From the NCBI GenBank assembly GCA_005884465.1, contig VAZH01000236.1:1-10099 (forward strand): DNA of 10,099 nt, in the 5' to 3' direction. The DNA comes from Alphaproteobacteria bacterium. Lineage in GTDB: Bacteria > Pseudomonadota > Alphaproteobacteria > Rhizobiales > Xanthobacteraceae. The notes beneath the pieces were generated by a model. That model worked only from the letters and a program-made list of their open reading frames with translations. It did not search any database and was not told where the DNA came from. Within the stretch, counting starts at the first letter, position 1, and each line of letters opens with the position of its first letter. The position numbers and the translations under genes are program-made. Of the stretch, positions 1 through 6,751 are shown piece by piece.

Positions 1-74
1 TGGCGGGATGTCAGGGGCATCCATCCAATCTAGGCCGGATCGCGTCGCAACGAAACGGCTCGAGGGGCATTTCC

Positions 75-167
75 ATGGTTGTCCTCCCGCGAAAAATCGG
101 AAACAAACGACCCGACAGACGGCCGACAGCCAAGAAGCTTTCTCAACCGGTTGAGATCAGATCATGA
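75..167 (+). CDS. Possible 30-codon leader ORF overlapping the ETF-QO start
   Basis: This is a short reading frame (MVVLPRKIGN at its start, rich in Lys and Arg) whose TGA overlaps the ETF-QO start as ATGA. A GAGGGG sequence at 62-67 sits 7 bases before its ATG, whereas ETF-QO itself has only a weak ribosome binding site, so translation of the short ORF could carry ribosomes onto ETF-QO. No family is recognised and no attenuator-like run of a single amino acid is present. It may be a chance ORF; the ATGA overlap and ribosome site are the only support. Confidence 0.25.
   Translation: MVVLPRKIGNKRPDRRPTAKKLSQPVEIRS
141..156. promoter_or_regulatory. Perfect 16-bp palindrome before ETF-QO, possible operator
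   Basis: The sequence TCTCAACCGGTTGAGA is an uninterrupted self-complementary palindrome ending 7 bases before the ETF-QO start codon. Its size and symmetry fit a binding site for a dimeric repressor such as a TetR- or MarR-type regulator, and its position would block initiation or early elongation. It could instead form a small RNA hairpin that hides the start region. The regulator is unknown; only the symmetry and position are observed. Confidence 0.4.
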
Positions 168-1822
168 GCACAGAAGAACTGCCGACTCGTGAATCCATGG
201 AATTCGACGTCGTGATCGTCGGCGCCGGGCCGTCGGGCCTCGGCGCCGCGATCCGGCTGAAGCAGCTCAACGCCGATCTTTCGGTCGTGGTGGTGGAGAA
301 GGGGTCCGAAGTTGGCGCGCACATTCTGTCCGGCGCCGTGATCGATCCCGTCGCGCTCGACCGCTTGATTCCGGACTGGCGCGAGGACGCCGACTGCCCG
401 CTGAAGACGCAGGTCAAGGACGACCGGTTCTACTGGATGACCGCAGGCACCGCGATCCGGCTGCCGAATATCATGATGCCGCCGCTGATGAACAATCACC
501 ATTGTTATATCGGCTCGCTCGGCAATGTGTGCCGCTGGCTGGCGCGGAAGGCGGAAGCGCTTGGTATCGAGATCTACCCGGGCTTCGCCGCGACCGAGGT
601 GCTTTACGATGAAAAAGGCGCGGTACGGGGCATCGCGACCGGAGACATGGGCGTCGCCAAGGATGGCTCGCACAAGTCGTCGTATACGCGCGGCATGGAA
701 CTGCTCGGCAAATACACCCTGTTCGCCGAAGGCGCGCGCGGCAGCCTGACCAAGCAGCTGATCGCGAAATTTGCCCTCGATGCCAACCGCGAGCCGCCGA
801 AATTCGGCATCGGCCTCAAGGAGGTCTGGCAGGTCGACCCCTCGAAACACCAAAAAGGCCTGATCCAGCATTCGTTCGGCTGGCCCCTGAACAATTCAAC
901 CGGCGGCGGCTCGTTCCTCTATCACTACGATGACAATCTGGTGGCGGTTGGTTTCGTCGTGCATCTCAACTACGACGATCCATATCTATCGCCGTTCGAC
1001 GAGTTCCAGCGCTTCAAGACCCATCCTTCGATCCGTCCCCTGTTCGAAGGCGGCAAGCGGCTTGCCTACGGCTCGCGCGCCATCACCGAGGGTGGTTACC
1101 AATCGGTACCGCGCCTGGGCTTCGCTGGGGGCGCGCTGGTCGGCTGCGCGGCGGGTTTTGTCAACGTGCCGCGCATCAAGGGCGTCCATAACGCGCTTGG
1201 CAGCGGCATGCTCGCGGCCGAACACGTCGCCGCCGCGCTTGCGGCCGGCCGCGCCAACGATGAACTGGTCGAATACGAGAATTCGTGGCGCGATTCGGCG
1301 GTCGGCAAGGATTTGTACCCGGTCCGCAACGTCAAACCGCTGTGGTCGAGGTTCGGCACCCTCCTCGGCGTGGCCTTTGGCGGTATCGACATGTGGTGCA
1401 ACACCCTCGGCTTCTCGCTGTTCGGAACGCAGTCGCACCGCAAGCTCGACCGCAGCACGCTCGATCCGGCGAAAGCTCATGCGCCGATTGTGTATTCCAA
1501 GCCGGACGGCAAGCTTACCTTCGACAAGCTGTCGTCGGTATTCCTTTCCAACACCAATCACGAGGAGGACCAGCCGGTTCATCTGAAGGTCGCCGACATC
1601 AACCTGCAGAAGGCATCCGAGCACGATGTCTATGCCGGCCCGTCCAACCGCTATTGCCCGGCCGGCGTTTATGAATGGGTCGAGGAGGCAACTGAGCCGC
1701 GCTTTGTCATCAACGCCCAGAATTGCGTCCACTGCAAAACCTGCGACGTGAAGGATCCCAACGGCAACATCACTTGGGTTCCGCCGGAGGGCGGCGGCGG
1801 GCCCAATTACGAGGCCATGTGA
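164..1822 (+). CDS. Electron transfer flavoprotein-ubiquinone oxidoreductase
   Basis: This enzyme takes electrons from electron transfer flavoprotein, which is reduced by acyl-CoA and amino acid or choline-type dehydrogenases, and passes them to ubiquinone at the inner face of the cytoplasmic membrane. It is 552 aa, normal for the family. The FAD-binding GAGPSG lies at residues 20-25 after a beta strand. The C-terminal 4Fe-4S ligands are Cys498, Cys521, Cys524 and Cys527, the spacing expected for ETF-QO, and the protein ends with the usual Gly-rich GPNYEAM tail. All key residues are present. The ATG start gives the N-terminus I expect for Bradyrhizobium homologues. It has only a weak ribosome site, is preceded by a palindrome and a short overlapping ORF, and appears to be a single-gene unit; ETF subunit genes are not in the window. 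It is often called etfD or fixC-like, but FixC is a distinct nitrogen-fixation paralogue that lacks this fused ferredoxin-like end. Confidence 0.97.
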   Translation: MSTEELPTRESMEFDVVIVGAGPSGLGAAIRLKQLNADLSVVVVEKGSEVGAHILSGAVIDPVALDRLIPDWREDADCPLKTQVKDDRFYWMTAGTAIRLPNIMMPPLMNNHHCYIGSLGNVCRWLARKAEALGIEIYPGFAATEVLYDEKGAVRGIATGDMGVAKDGSHKSSYTRGMELLGKYTLFAEGARGSLTKQLIAKFALDANREPPKFGIGLKEVWQVDPSKHQKGLIQHSFGWPLNNSTGGGSFLYHYDDNLVAVGFVVHLNYDDPYLSPFDEFQRFKTHPSIRPLFEGGKRLAYGSRAITEGGYQSVPRLGFAGGALVGCAAGFVNVPRIKGVHNALGSGMLAAEHVAAALAAGRANDELVEYENSWRDSAVGKDLYPVRNVKPLWSRFGTLLGVAFGGIDMWCNTLGFSLFGTQSHRKLDRSTLDPAKAHAPIVYSKPDGKLTFDKLSSVFLSNTNHEEDQPVHLKVADINLQKASEHDVYAGPSNRYCPAGVYEWVEEATEPRFVINAQNCVHCKTCDVKDPNGNITWVPPEGGGGPNYEAM

Positions 1823-2064
1823 CCACGATTGCGTGAGTTGACGCCCGCCAAGTGCGGTCGCCGGCCACGATACCGCCACACTGAAAGGGTTTTGAGTCAG
1901 GGATGCTGGCTAAATCGGTTGGCCATCGGGGCCCTTCTGCCAGTCGATTGACCACCCCATATCCTTGCGGTTGAGCGCCAAACGCGGCATTGTCGGTTGC
2001 CTTGATGCCGCCGGTTGGGTTCGCATTCGAGACGATCCGTAAAATCCTGGAGCTAGGCGAACGC
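1823..2064. other. 242-base gap between ETF-QO and the TPR gene
   Basis: This stretch holds the weak hairpin at 1851-1882 and, on the minus strand, a 26-codon ORF at 1910-1990. The reading frame of the TPR gene is open back to a TTG at 1990, but that extension lies before an evident signal peptide and is more likely promoter and leader. A loose promoter-like pair, TTGGGT at 2015-2020 and TAAAAT at 2040-2045, has a 19-base spacer and is not convincing. No tRNA or known small RNA was recognised. Confidence 0.5.
1851..1893 (+). terminator. Weak candidate terminator after ETF-QO
   Basis: AGTGCGGT at 1851-1858 can pair with ACCG at 1872-1875 and CACT at 1879-1882, leaving a three-base bulge and a 13-base loop. 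A TTTT run follows at 1890-1893, eight bases after the stem. The bulge and the delayed short T run make this a poor intrinsic terminator. It is placed sensibly, 29 bases after the ETF-QO stop. Confidence 0.25.
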
Positions 2065-3846
2065 ATGTTTTCCATTCGTTTCAATCGCTGGACCATTGCC
2101 GCATTCGCCTTCACCGCGTTGGCCGTGCCAGGCCCGCTTGCGGCACAGACGCCTGGTCATCCGGCCGACAACTCGGTGCAGTTTCCCAATAGCCGCGATT
2201 TGAAGTCGCTGACGATGTCGGGCAGCTATCTGGCCGCCCGCCATGCCAGCGTCGAGCGGGATGCCAGTTCGGCGGCGACGTTCTATCGCTCGGCGCTTCG
2301 TACCGATCCGAAGAACAACGAATTGCTGGATCGCGCGTTCATTTCATCGCTCGCGGATGGCGACATTGACGAGGCCGTCAAGCTCGCCGACCGAATTCTG
2401 ACGATGGATAAATCCAATCGCGTCGCCCGGCTGGTCGTCGGCGTGCGCGATCTGAAACAAAAGAAATACGCGGCCGCGCAGCTGAACATCAATCAATCGA
2501 TCCGCGGTCCGATCACGGATCTGGTGGCGACGCTATTGTCGGGCTGGGCCAGCTACGGCGCCGGCGACACCAAATCGGCGATCGCCAATATCGACAAGCT
2601 GACGGGTCCGGAATGGTATCCGATCTTCAAGGACCTGCATGCCGGCATGATCCTCGAACTCGCGAACAAGGAAAAGGATGCCGGCGCCCGCTTTGAGCGC
2701 GCCTACAAGCTCGACGATTCGATGCTGCGCGTGGCCGAAGCCCATGCGCGCTGGTTGTCGCGCAACAAGGATAGTGTCGCGGCCAAGGCTGTTTACGAGG
2801 CATTCGACAAGAAGCTCGCGCGGCATCCGCTGGTATTGGAAGGCTTGCGCGAGACCAAGGCCGGCAAGAAGCTGTCGCCGCTGGTGGATTCGCCGCAGAG
2901 CGGGGCAGCCGAAGCGCTTTACGGCATCGGCGCAACGCTGACGCGGCGCGGCGGCGAGGATCTCGCACTGGTCTATTTGCAGCTCGCGCTGTACCTCGCC
3001 CCCAACCATCCGCTGGCGCTATTGTCGCTGGCCGACCTCTACGAGTCCGTGAAGAAGCCGGCGATGGCGATCAAGATTTACGAGCGCGTGCCGGCAAATT
3101 CGCCCTTGAAGCGCAATGCGCAGATTCAGCTTGCGACCAATCTCGACACCGCCGACCGTAGCGACGAAGCGATCAAGATCTTGAAAACCGTCACGACGGA
3201 GGATTCAAGGGATCTCGAGGCCATCATGGCGCTCGGCAATATTGAGCGCGGCCGCAAGAAGTTTGCCGACTGCGCCCAGACTTACTCGCTGGGTATCGAT
3301 GCATTGCCGTCAAACAACGACAAGGCCAACAGCGTCTATTACTATTACCGCGGCATTTGCGAAGAGCGCTCCAAACAATGGAGCAAGGCGGAAGCAGATA
3401 TGCGCAAGGCGCTCGAGCTGCAGCCTGAGCAGCCTCATGTGCTGAACTATCTCGGCTATTCCTGGATCGATCAGGGTATCAATCTCGACGAGGGCATGAA
3501 GATGATCAAGCGGGCCGTCGAGCAGCGCCCGGACGATGGTTACATCGTGGATTCGCTCGGCTGGGCCTATTACCGCATCGGCAACTACGAAGACGCGGTG
3601 AAACATCTCGAGCGCGCGATCGATCTCAAGCCTGAGGATCCGACCATCAATGACCATCTCGGCGACGCCTATTGGCGCATCGGCCGCACCCTGGAAGCAA
3701 GATTCCAGTGGGCTCATGCCCGCGACCTGAAACCCGAGCCGGAAGAGTTACCCAAGATCGAAGCCAAGCTCGAAAACGGGCTTCCGGAGGACACTTCCTC
3801 CGCCGCTTCCGCGGACAAGAAAAAAGAAGACGGCAAGGGCGGGTGA
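2065..3846 (+). CDS. Exported TPR-repeat protein, partner of ispE locus
   Basis: This is a 593-aa protein with a signal peptide: basic start, hydrophobic core at about residues 10-22, likely cleavage near Ala27. It should therefore act in the periplasm or at the envelope. The rest is helical tetratricopeptide repeats. The clearest units begin near residues 424 (VYYYYRGICEE), 458 (HVLNYLGYSW), 492 (GYIVDSLGWAYY) and 526 (PTINDHLGDAYW), with earlier degenerate repeats from about residue 50. The tail after about residue 560 is charged and Lys/Asp-rich, probably disordered. TPR arrays bind proteins; no catalytic residues are seen, so the partner and exact role are unknown. The start at 2065 is preferred over an in-frame TTG at 1990 because it places the signal peptide at the N-terminus. 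It is followed by ispE after 17 bases, an arrangement recalling the gammaproteobacterial TPR-lolB-ispE cluster without lolB. Confidence 0.9.
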   Translation: MFSIRFNRWTIAAFAFTALAVPGPLAAQTPGHPADNSVQFPNSRDLKSLTMSGSYLAARHASVERDASSAATFYRSALRTDPKNNELLDRAFISSLADGDIDEAVKLADRILTMDKSNRVARLVVGVRDLKQKKYAAAQLNINQSIRGPITDLVATLLSGWASYGAGDTKSAIANIDKLTGPEWYPIFKDLHAGMILELANKEKDAGARFERAYKLDDSMLRVAEAHARWLSRNKDSVAAKAVYEAFDKKLARHPLVLEGLRETKAGKKLSPLVDSPQSGAAEALYGIGATLTRRGGEDLALVYLQLALYLAPNHPLALLSLADLYESVKKPAMAIKIYERVPANSPLKRNAQIQLATNLDTADRSDEAIKILKTVTTEDSRDLEAIMALGNIERGRKKFADCAQTYSLGIDALPSNNDKANSVYYYYRGICEERSKQWSKAEADMRKALELQPEQPHVLNYLGYSWIDQGINLDEGMKMIKRAVEQRPDDGYIVDSLGWAYYRIGNYEDAVKHLERAIDLKPEDPTINDHLGDAYWRIGRTLEARFQWAHARDLKPEPEELPKIEAKLENGLPEDTSSAASADKKKEDGKGG

Positions 3847-3863
3847 TCGAAGGGCTGGTCGCC

Positions 3864-4748
3864 ATGCCGGGGCTGATTGAGGAAGGGCGCGCCAAGGTCA
3901 ACCTGACCCTTCGGGTGGTCGGACGCCGGGTCGACGGCTATCACGACCTCGAAAGCGTGGTTGCGTTCGCCGATTGCGCCGATCGCCTGACCCTGACGCC
4001 CGGACCCACGCTTGCTCTCAAGACCACCGGGCCGCTCGCGGGGGACTGTGGCGAGACCGCCGACAATCTCGTGTTCAAGGCCGCGCAATTGCTCGGCGAA
4101 CGCGTGCCCGACCTCAAGCTCGGCGAATTTACCCTCGATAAGGTGCTGCCGGTCGCAGCCGGAATTGGCGGCGGTTCTGCGGATGCGGCGGCGGCGCTGC
4201 GGCTCTTGGCGCGAGCGAATGGTCTTGCCAACGATGACCCGCGCCTGATCGAAGTCGCGACACTCATCGGCGCCGACGTGCCGGTTTGCCTGGCCTCGCG
4301 CGCCTGCGACATGACCGGCGTCGGTGAAACGTTGCTGCCGCTGAGCTTGCCGATAATACCCTGTGTGCTGGTCAATCCCCGCGTTCCCGTCGCCACCAGA
4401 GATGTGTTTGCGGCGCTGGGCTTGCGAAATGGCGAGCTGTTGGTGGGGTTCGCCGATGTGCTCCAGGCAACGGCCTGGCCGGAAGAAGGCGCATCGATCG
4501 AAGACTGGGTGGAATTGCTCGCAGCGAATTCCAACGACCTCGAAGCACCCGCGATGCGCCTTCAGCCTGTGATCGGTGAAGTGCTCGCGGCGCTCAACGC
4601 CACCAATGGGGCCTGGCTGGCGCGGATGTCGGGCTCGGGCGCGACCTGCTTTGCGATTTTTGAGAACACCCCGGAGGCGCAGCGCGCGGCACAGAAGATT
4701 CAGCTCGATCATCCGCAATGGTGGGTGCATGCGGGCGTGTTGAGCTAA
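3864..4748 (+). CDS. ispE: 4-diphosphocytidyl-2-C-methyl-D-erythritol kinase
   Basis: IspE phosphorylates CDP-methylerythritol with ATP, the fourth step of the cytosolic MEP route to IPP and DMAPP. It is 294 aa, usual for the family. As a GHMP kinase it shows the N-terminal GRAKVNL with Lys11, the Gly-rich phosphate-binding segment PVAAGIGGGSAD at residues 96-107, the catalytic Asp138 in GADVPV, and the C-terminal MSGSGAT at 255-261. Lys11 and Asp138 match the Lys10 and Asp141 active site of the E. coli enzyme. The ATG at 3864 is chosen because GAAGGG at 3849-3854 precedes it by 9 bases. An alternative GTG at 3843 overlaps the stop of the TPR gene as GTGA and would add seven residues. The two genes are evidently co-transcribed. 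The stop overlaps that of the convergent exporter gene by four bases. Confidence 0.96.
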   Translation: MPGLIEEGRAKVNLTLRVVGRRVDGYHDLESVVAFADCADRLTLTPGPTLALKTTGPLAGDCGETADNLVFKAAQLLGERVPDLKLGEFTLDKVLPVAAGIGGGSADAAAALRLLARANGLANDDPRLIEVATLIGADVPVCLASRACDMTGVGETLLPLSLPIIPCVLVNPRVPVATRDVFAALGLRNGELLVGFADVLQATAWPEEGASIEDWVELLAANSNDLEAPAMRLQPVIGEVLAALNATNGAWLARMSGSGATCFAIFENTPEAQRAAQKIQLDHPQWWVHAGVLS

Positions 4749-5377
4749 CCTGTAGTAGGACGCCGCGCGAGCGCGAGCGATATTCCGAGGCTAGCTATGA
4801 AAAGCCCGGAGCCCTGCCTCAAACGCTCAACGAAACGTGGTCTGCGCACGAGATGAGCGCGTGCCGTAGAGGTCATGGCAACCACAATGACGTCAGCGAA
4901 AGTGTTGAGCGCCACTGAGATCAGACCCAGAGCCATGAACTGGAGCGCAGGATAACCGGCGGCCGGCTCCAGGAATTGTGGAATGAACGCCAGAAAGAAT
5001 GCCGCGGTCTTCGGATTCAACGCCTCGACCACGACGCCCTCTCGAAAAGCTCGCTTTGCTCCGATGGGCGCGATCTGCTCAGGTGGCGCATTGCCTGCCT
5101 CGCGGAAGGTTCTGATGCCAAGCCAGATCAGATAGAGGGCGCCGACCAGCTTGAGCCCGGTAAAGAGTTGCGCGCTGGCAAGGATGATCGCAGATACGCC
5201 AAGGCTTCCCGCAATGACGTGCACAAGTCCACCCAATGCCGTGCCGAAGGTAGAGGCGATGCCGGCTCCCCTGCCTTCTGAAAGCGTTCTCGCTGCCACG
5301 AAGAAAATGCCGGGGCCTGGTATCGCGGCAATGATAAGCGCGGCCAGCAGGAACAGCGAGAAGTTCGCGCCACTCAT
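4745..5377 (-). CDS. LysE/RhtB family exporter
   Basis: This is a 210-aa integral inner-membrane protein of the LysE/RhtB (amino acid and metabolite efflux) superfamily. About six hydrophobic segments are visible, near residues 6-27, 38-62, 64-88, 114-135, 146-170 and 188-205. The family signatures are present: PGPG at residues 20-23 in the first helix, GIASTFGTALGG at 39-50 and LNPK at 120-123 before the fourth segment. Family members usually export amino acids or their analogues such as homoserine, threonine, lysine or arginine; the substrate here cannot be read from the sequence. The ATG lies one base after the TGA of the prenyl synthase gene (TGATATG), so it is probably co-transcribed and translationally coupled. 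A functional link to isoprenoid synthesis is not obvious, and it may be a lineage-specific addition at the end of that unit. Confidence 0.92.
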   Translation of the reverse strand: MSGANFSLFLLAALIIAAIPGPGIFFVAARTLSEGRGAGIASTFGTALGGLVHVIAGSLGVSAIILASAQLFTGLKLVGALYLIWLGIRTFREAGNAPPEQIAPIGAKRAFREGVVVEALNPKTAAFFLAFIPQFLEPAAGYPALQFMALGLISVALNTFADVIVVAMTSTARAHLVRRPRFVERLRQGSGLFIASLGISLALARRPTTG

Positions 5378-5378
5378 A

Positions 5379-6401
5379 TCAATGCGACCTCGCCAGACAA
5401 AACGCCACCACCTGCTCGAGCGCGGTCTTCATCGGGGAAGCGGGAAACAGCGCCAGCGCATCGACCGCCATCGCGCTGTAGTGCTGGGCGCGGTTGAGGG
5501 TATCCTCGAGCGCGCGGTGCTTGGTCATCAGGCCGATGGCGTGGTCGAGATCGCCGTCGGCGATCTCGCCCCGCTCCAGCGCGTTGACCCAGAAGGCGCG
5601 CTCGCTGTCGTTGCCGCGGCGGAACGCCAGCACCACCGGCAGCGTGATCTTGCCCTCGCGGAAATCGTCGCCGATGTTCTTGCCGAGCTTGGCGGCCTTG
5701 CCGCCATAGTCCAGAACATCATCCACCAGCTGGAACGCGATACCCAGATTCATGCCGACCGAGCGGCATGCGGTCTGCTCCGCCTTCGGACGATTGGCGA
5801 TGACGGGGCCGACCTCGCAGGCCGCCGCGAACAACTCAGCGGTCTTGCCGCGGATCACCGCGAGATATTCGTCTTCGGTGGTGGCGGTATTTTTCGCCGC
5901 CGCAAGCTGCATCACTTCGCCTTCGGCGATCGTTGCCGCTGCGGAGGAGAGAATGTCGAGCGCACGCAGCGAGCCGACCTCGACCATCATGCGAAACGCC
6001 TGGCCGAGCAGGAAATCGCCGACCAGGACGCTGGCCTCGTTGCCCCACAGCATGCGCGCCGACAGCTTGCCGCGCCGCAATTCGCTTTCGTCGACCACAT
6101 CGTCATGCAGCAATGTCGCGGTGTGCATGAACTCGACCGAGGCCGCGAGCTTGATATGGCCGTCGCCGGAATAGCCCGCGAGATGCGCCATCGCCAGCGT
6201 CAGCATCGGGCGCAGCCGTTTTCCCCCTGAGGAAATCAGGTGGTTGGCGACCTCGGGGATCATGGTGACTTCCGAACCGGTGCGCGCCAGGATGGTGGCG
6301 TTGACGCGTTCCATATCGGCGGCGACAAGTCCGACAAGCTGATCTATCGAAGCTGTCGTGTGGCTCTCGAAGGGTACAATAACCGCCACGCTGGTCTCCA
6401 C
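5379..6401 (-). CDS. Long-chain polyprenyl diphosphate synthase (ubiquinone side chain)
   Basis: This trans-prenyltransferase condenses IPP units onto an allylic primer to make the polyprenyl tail of ubiquinone, octaprenyl in enterobacteria (IspB) and usually decaprenyl in alphaproteobacteria (DdsA type). It is 340 aa. It has GGKRLRP at residues 59-65, the first Asp-rich motif DDVVD at 100-104, GKT at 185-187 and the second Asp-rich motif DDVLD at 227-231, so all Mg-binding residues are intact. Small residues Ala95 and Thr96 occupy the fifth and fourth positions before the first motif, where short-chain enzymes carry bulky aromatics; this supports a long product. Translation starts with GTG at 6399-6401, preceded by a weak ribosome site (GGG). 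A promoter is visible at 6434-6462. It heads a two-gene unit with the exporter downstream. The Q10 assignment comes from the taxon, not from the sequence. Confidence 0.95.
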   Translation of the reverse strand: METSVAVIVPFESHTTASIDQLVGLVAADMERVNATILARTGSEVTMIPEVANHLISSGGKRLRPMLTLAMAHLAGYSGDGHIKLAASVEFMHTATLLHDDVVDESELRRGKLSARMLWGNEASVLVGDFLLGQAFRMMVEVGSLRALDILSSAAATIAEGEVMQLAAAKNTATTEDEYLAVIRGKTAELFAAACEVGPVIANRPKAEQTACRSVGMNLGIAFQLVDDVLDYGGKAAKLGKNIGDDFREGKITLPVVLAFRRGNDSERAFWVNALERGEIADGDLDHAIGLMTKHRALEDTLNRAQHYSAMAVDALALFPASPMKTALEQVVAFCLARSH

Positions 6402-6433
6402 ATTTGCCCAATTCGGACTATCCTTACGCTATA

Positions 6434-6462
6434 ACAATAGAAAGCGACGGCTAGCGCGGCAA
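6434..6462 (-). promoter_or_regulatory. Candidate sigma70-type promoter of the prenyl synthase
   Basis: On the minus strand a -35 box TTGCCG (6457-6462) and a -10 box TATTGT (6434-6439) are separated by 17 bases. Each matches four of six consensus positions. Transcription would begin near 6427, giving a leader of about 26 bases before the GTG start. The divergent gene starts at 6524, so this 122-base gap must also hold its promoter, which I could not place. Confidence 0.45.
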
Positions 6463-6523
6463 GGGTACGATGCGCTGAAACGTCGCGCACATGCCGCCTC
6501 GGGTCGGCAAAGGAGAATAGAAG

Positions 6524-6751
6524 TTGCGGGAATTGGTTCGGACCAACGATATGGTGCTGGTTTCGGCGATCGGCGCCCTGCTCGATGGCGCCAATATTCA
6601 TCATCTGGTGCTGGATCAGAACATGAGCATTATCGAAGGCTCGCTCGGAGTCCTGCCGCGCCGGATTCTGATCCATGACGACGATAACCGCCAAGCGCGC
6701 CAGCTTCTCAGCGATGCCGGTTTGGCCAACGAACTGCGGCCCGATGACTGA
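6524..6751 (+). CDS. DUF2007 family small protein
   Basis: This 75-aa soluble protein begins MRELVRTNDMVLVSAIGALL and matches the DUF2007 pattern: a short beta-alpha-beta unit in which a strand is followed by a helix (SAIGALLDGANI) and then further strands (HHLVLDQ, RRILIH). DUF2007 is annotated as a putative signal-transducing domain with a GlnB-like fold, but its role is not established. The start is TTG at 6524, chosen because AGGAG at 6511-6515 sits 8 bases upstream and no ATG gives a full domain. It overlaps the following methyltransferase gene by 8 bases, so the two are co-translated. It faces the polyprenyl synthase across a shared promoter region. Confidence 0.88.
   Translation: MRELVRTNDMVLVSAIGALLDGANIHHLVLDQNMSIIEGSLGVLPRRILIHDDDNRQARQLLSDAGLANELRPDD

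Noticed and set aside
986..1879. Long open frame of 297 codons on the minus strand opposite ETF-QO
   Set aside because: It is antisense to a certain gene, shows no recognisable domain, and long antisense frames are expected in GC-rich DNA with biased codon use.
1990..2064. N-terminal extension of the TPR protein from a TTG at 1990
   Set aside because: It would bury an evident signal peptide 25 residues inside the protein; the ATG at 2065 gives a normal exported protein.
3672..3863. 64-codon upstream extension of ispE
   Set aside because: It overlaps the TPR coding end and is not part of the IspE fold, which starts at the GRAKVNL strand.
3714..4730. 338-codon minus-strand frame opposite ispE and the end of the TPR gene
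   Set aside because: It lies opposite two well-supported genes and its translation is Arg/His/Gly/Gln-rich without domain signals.
5151..6230. 359-codon plus-strand frame opposite the exporter and prenyl synthase
   Set aside because: It spans the junction of two certain minus-strand genes and has the low-complexity composition of an antisense shadow.
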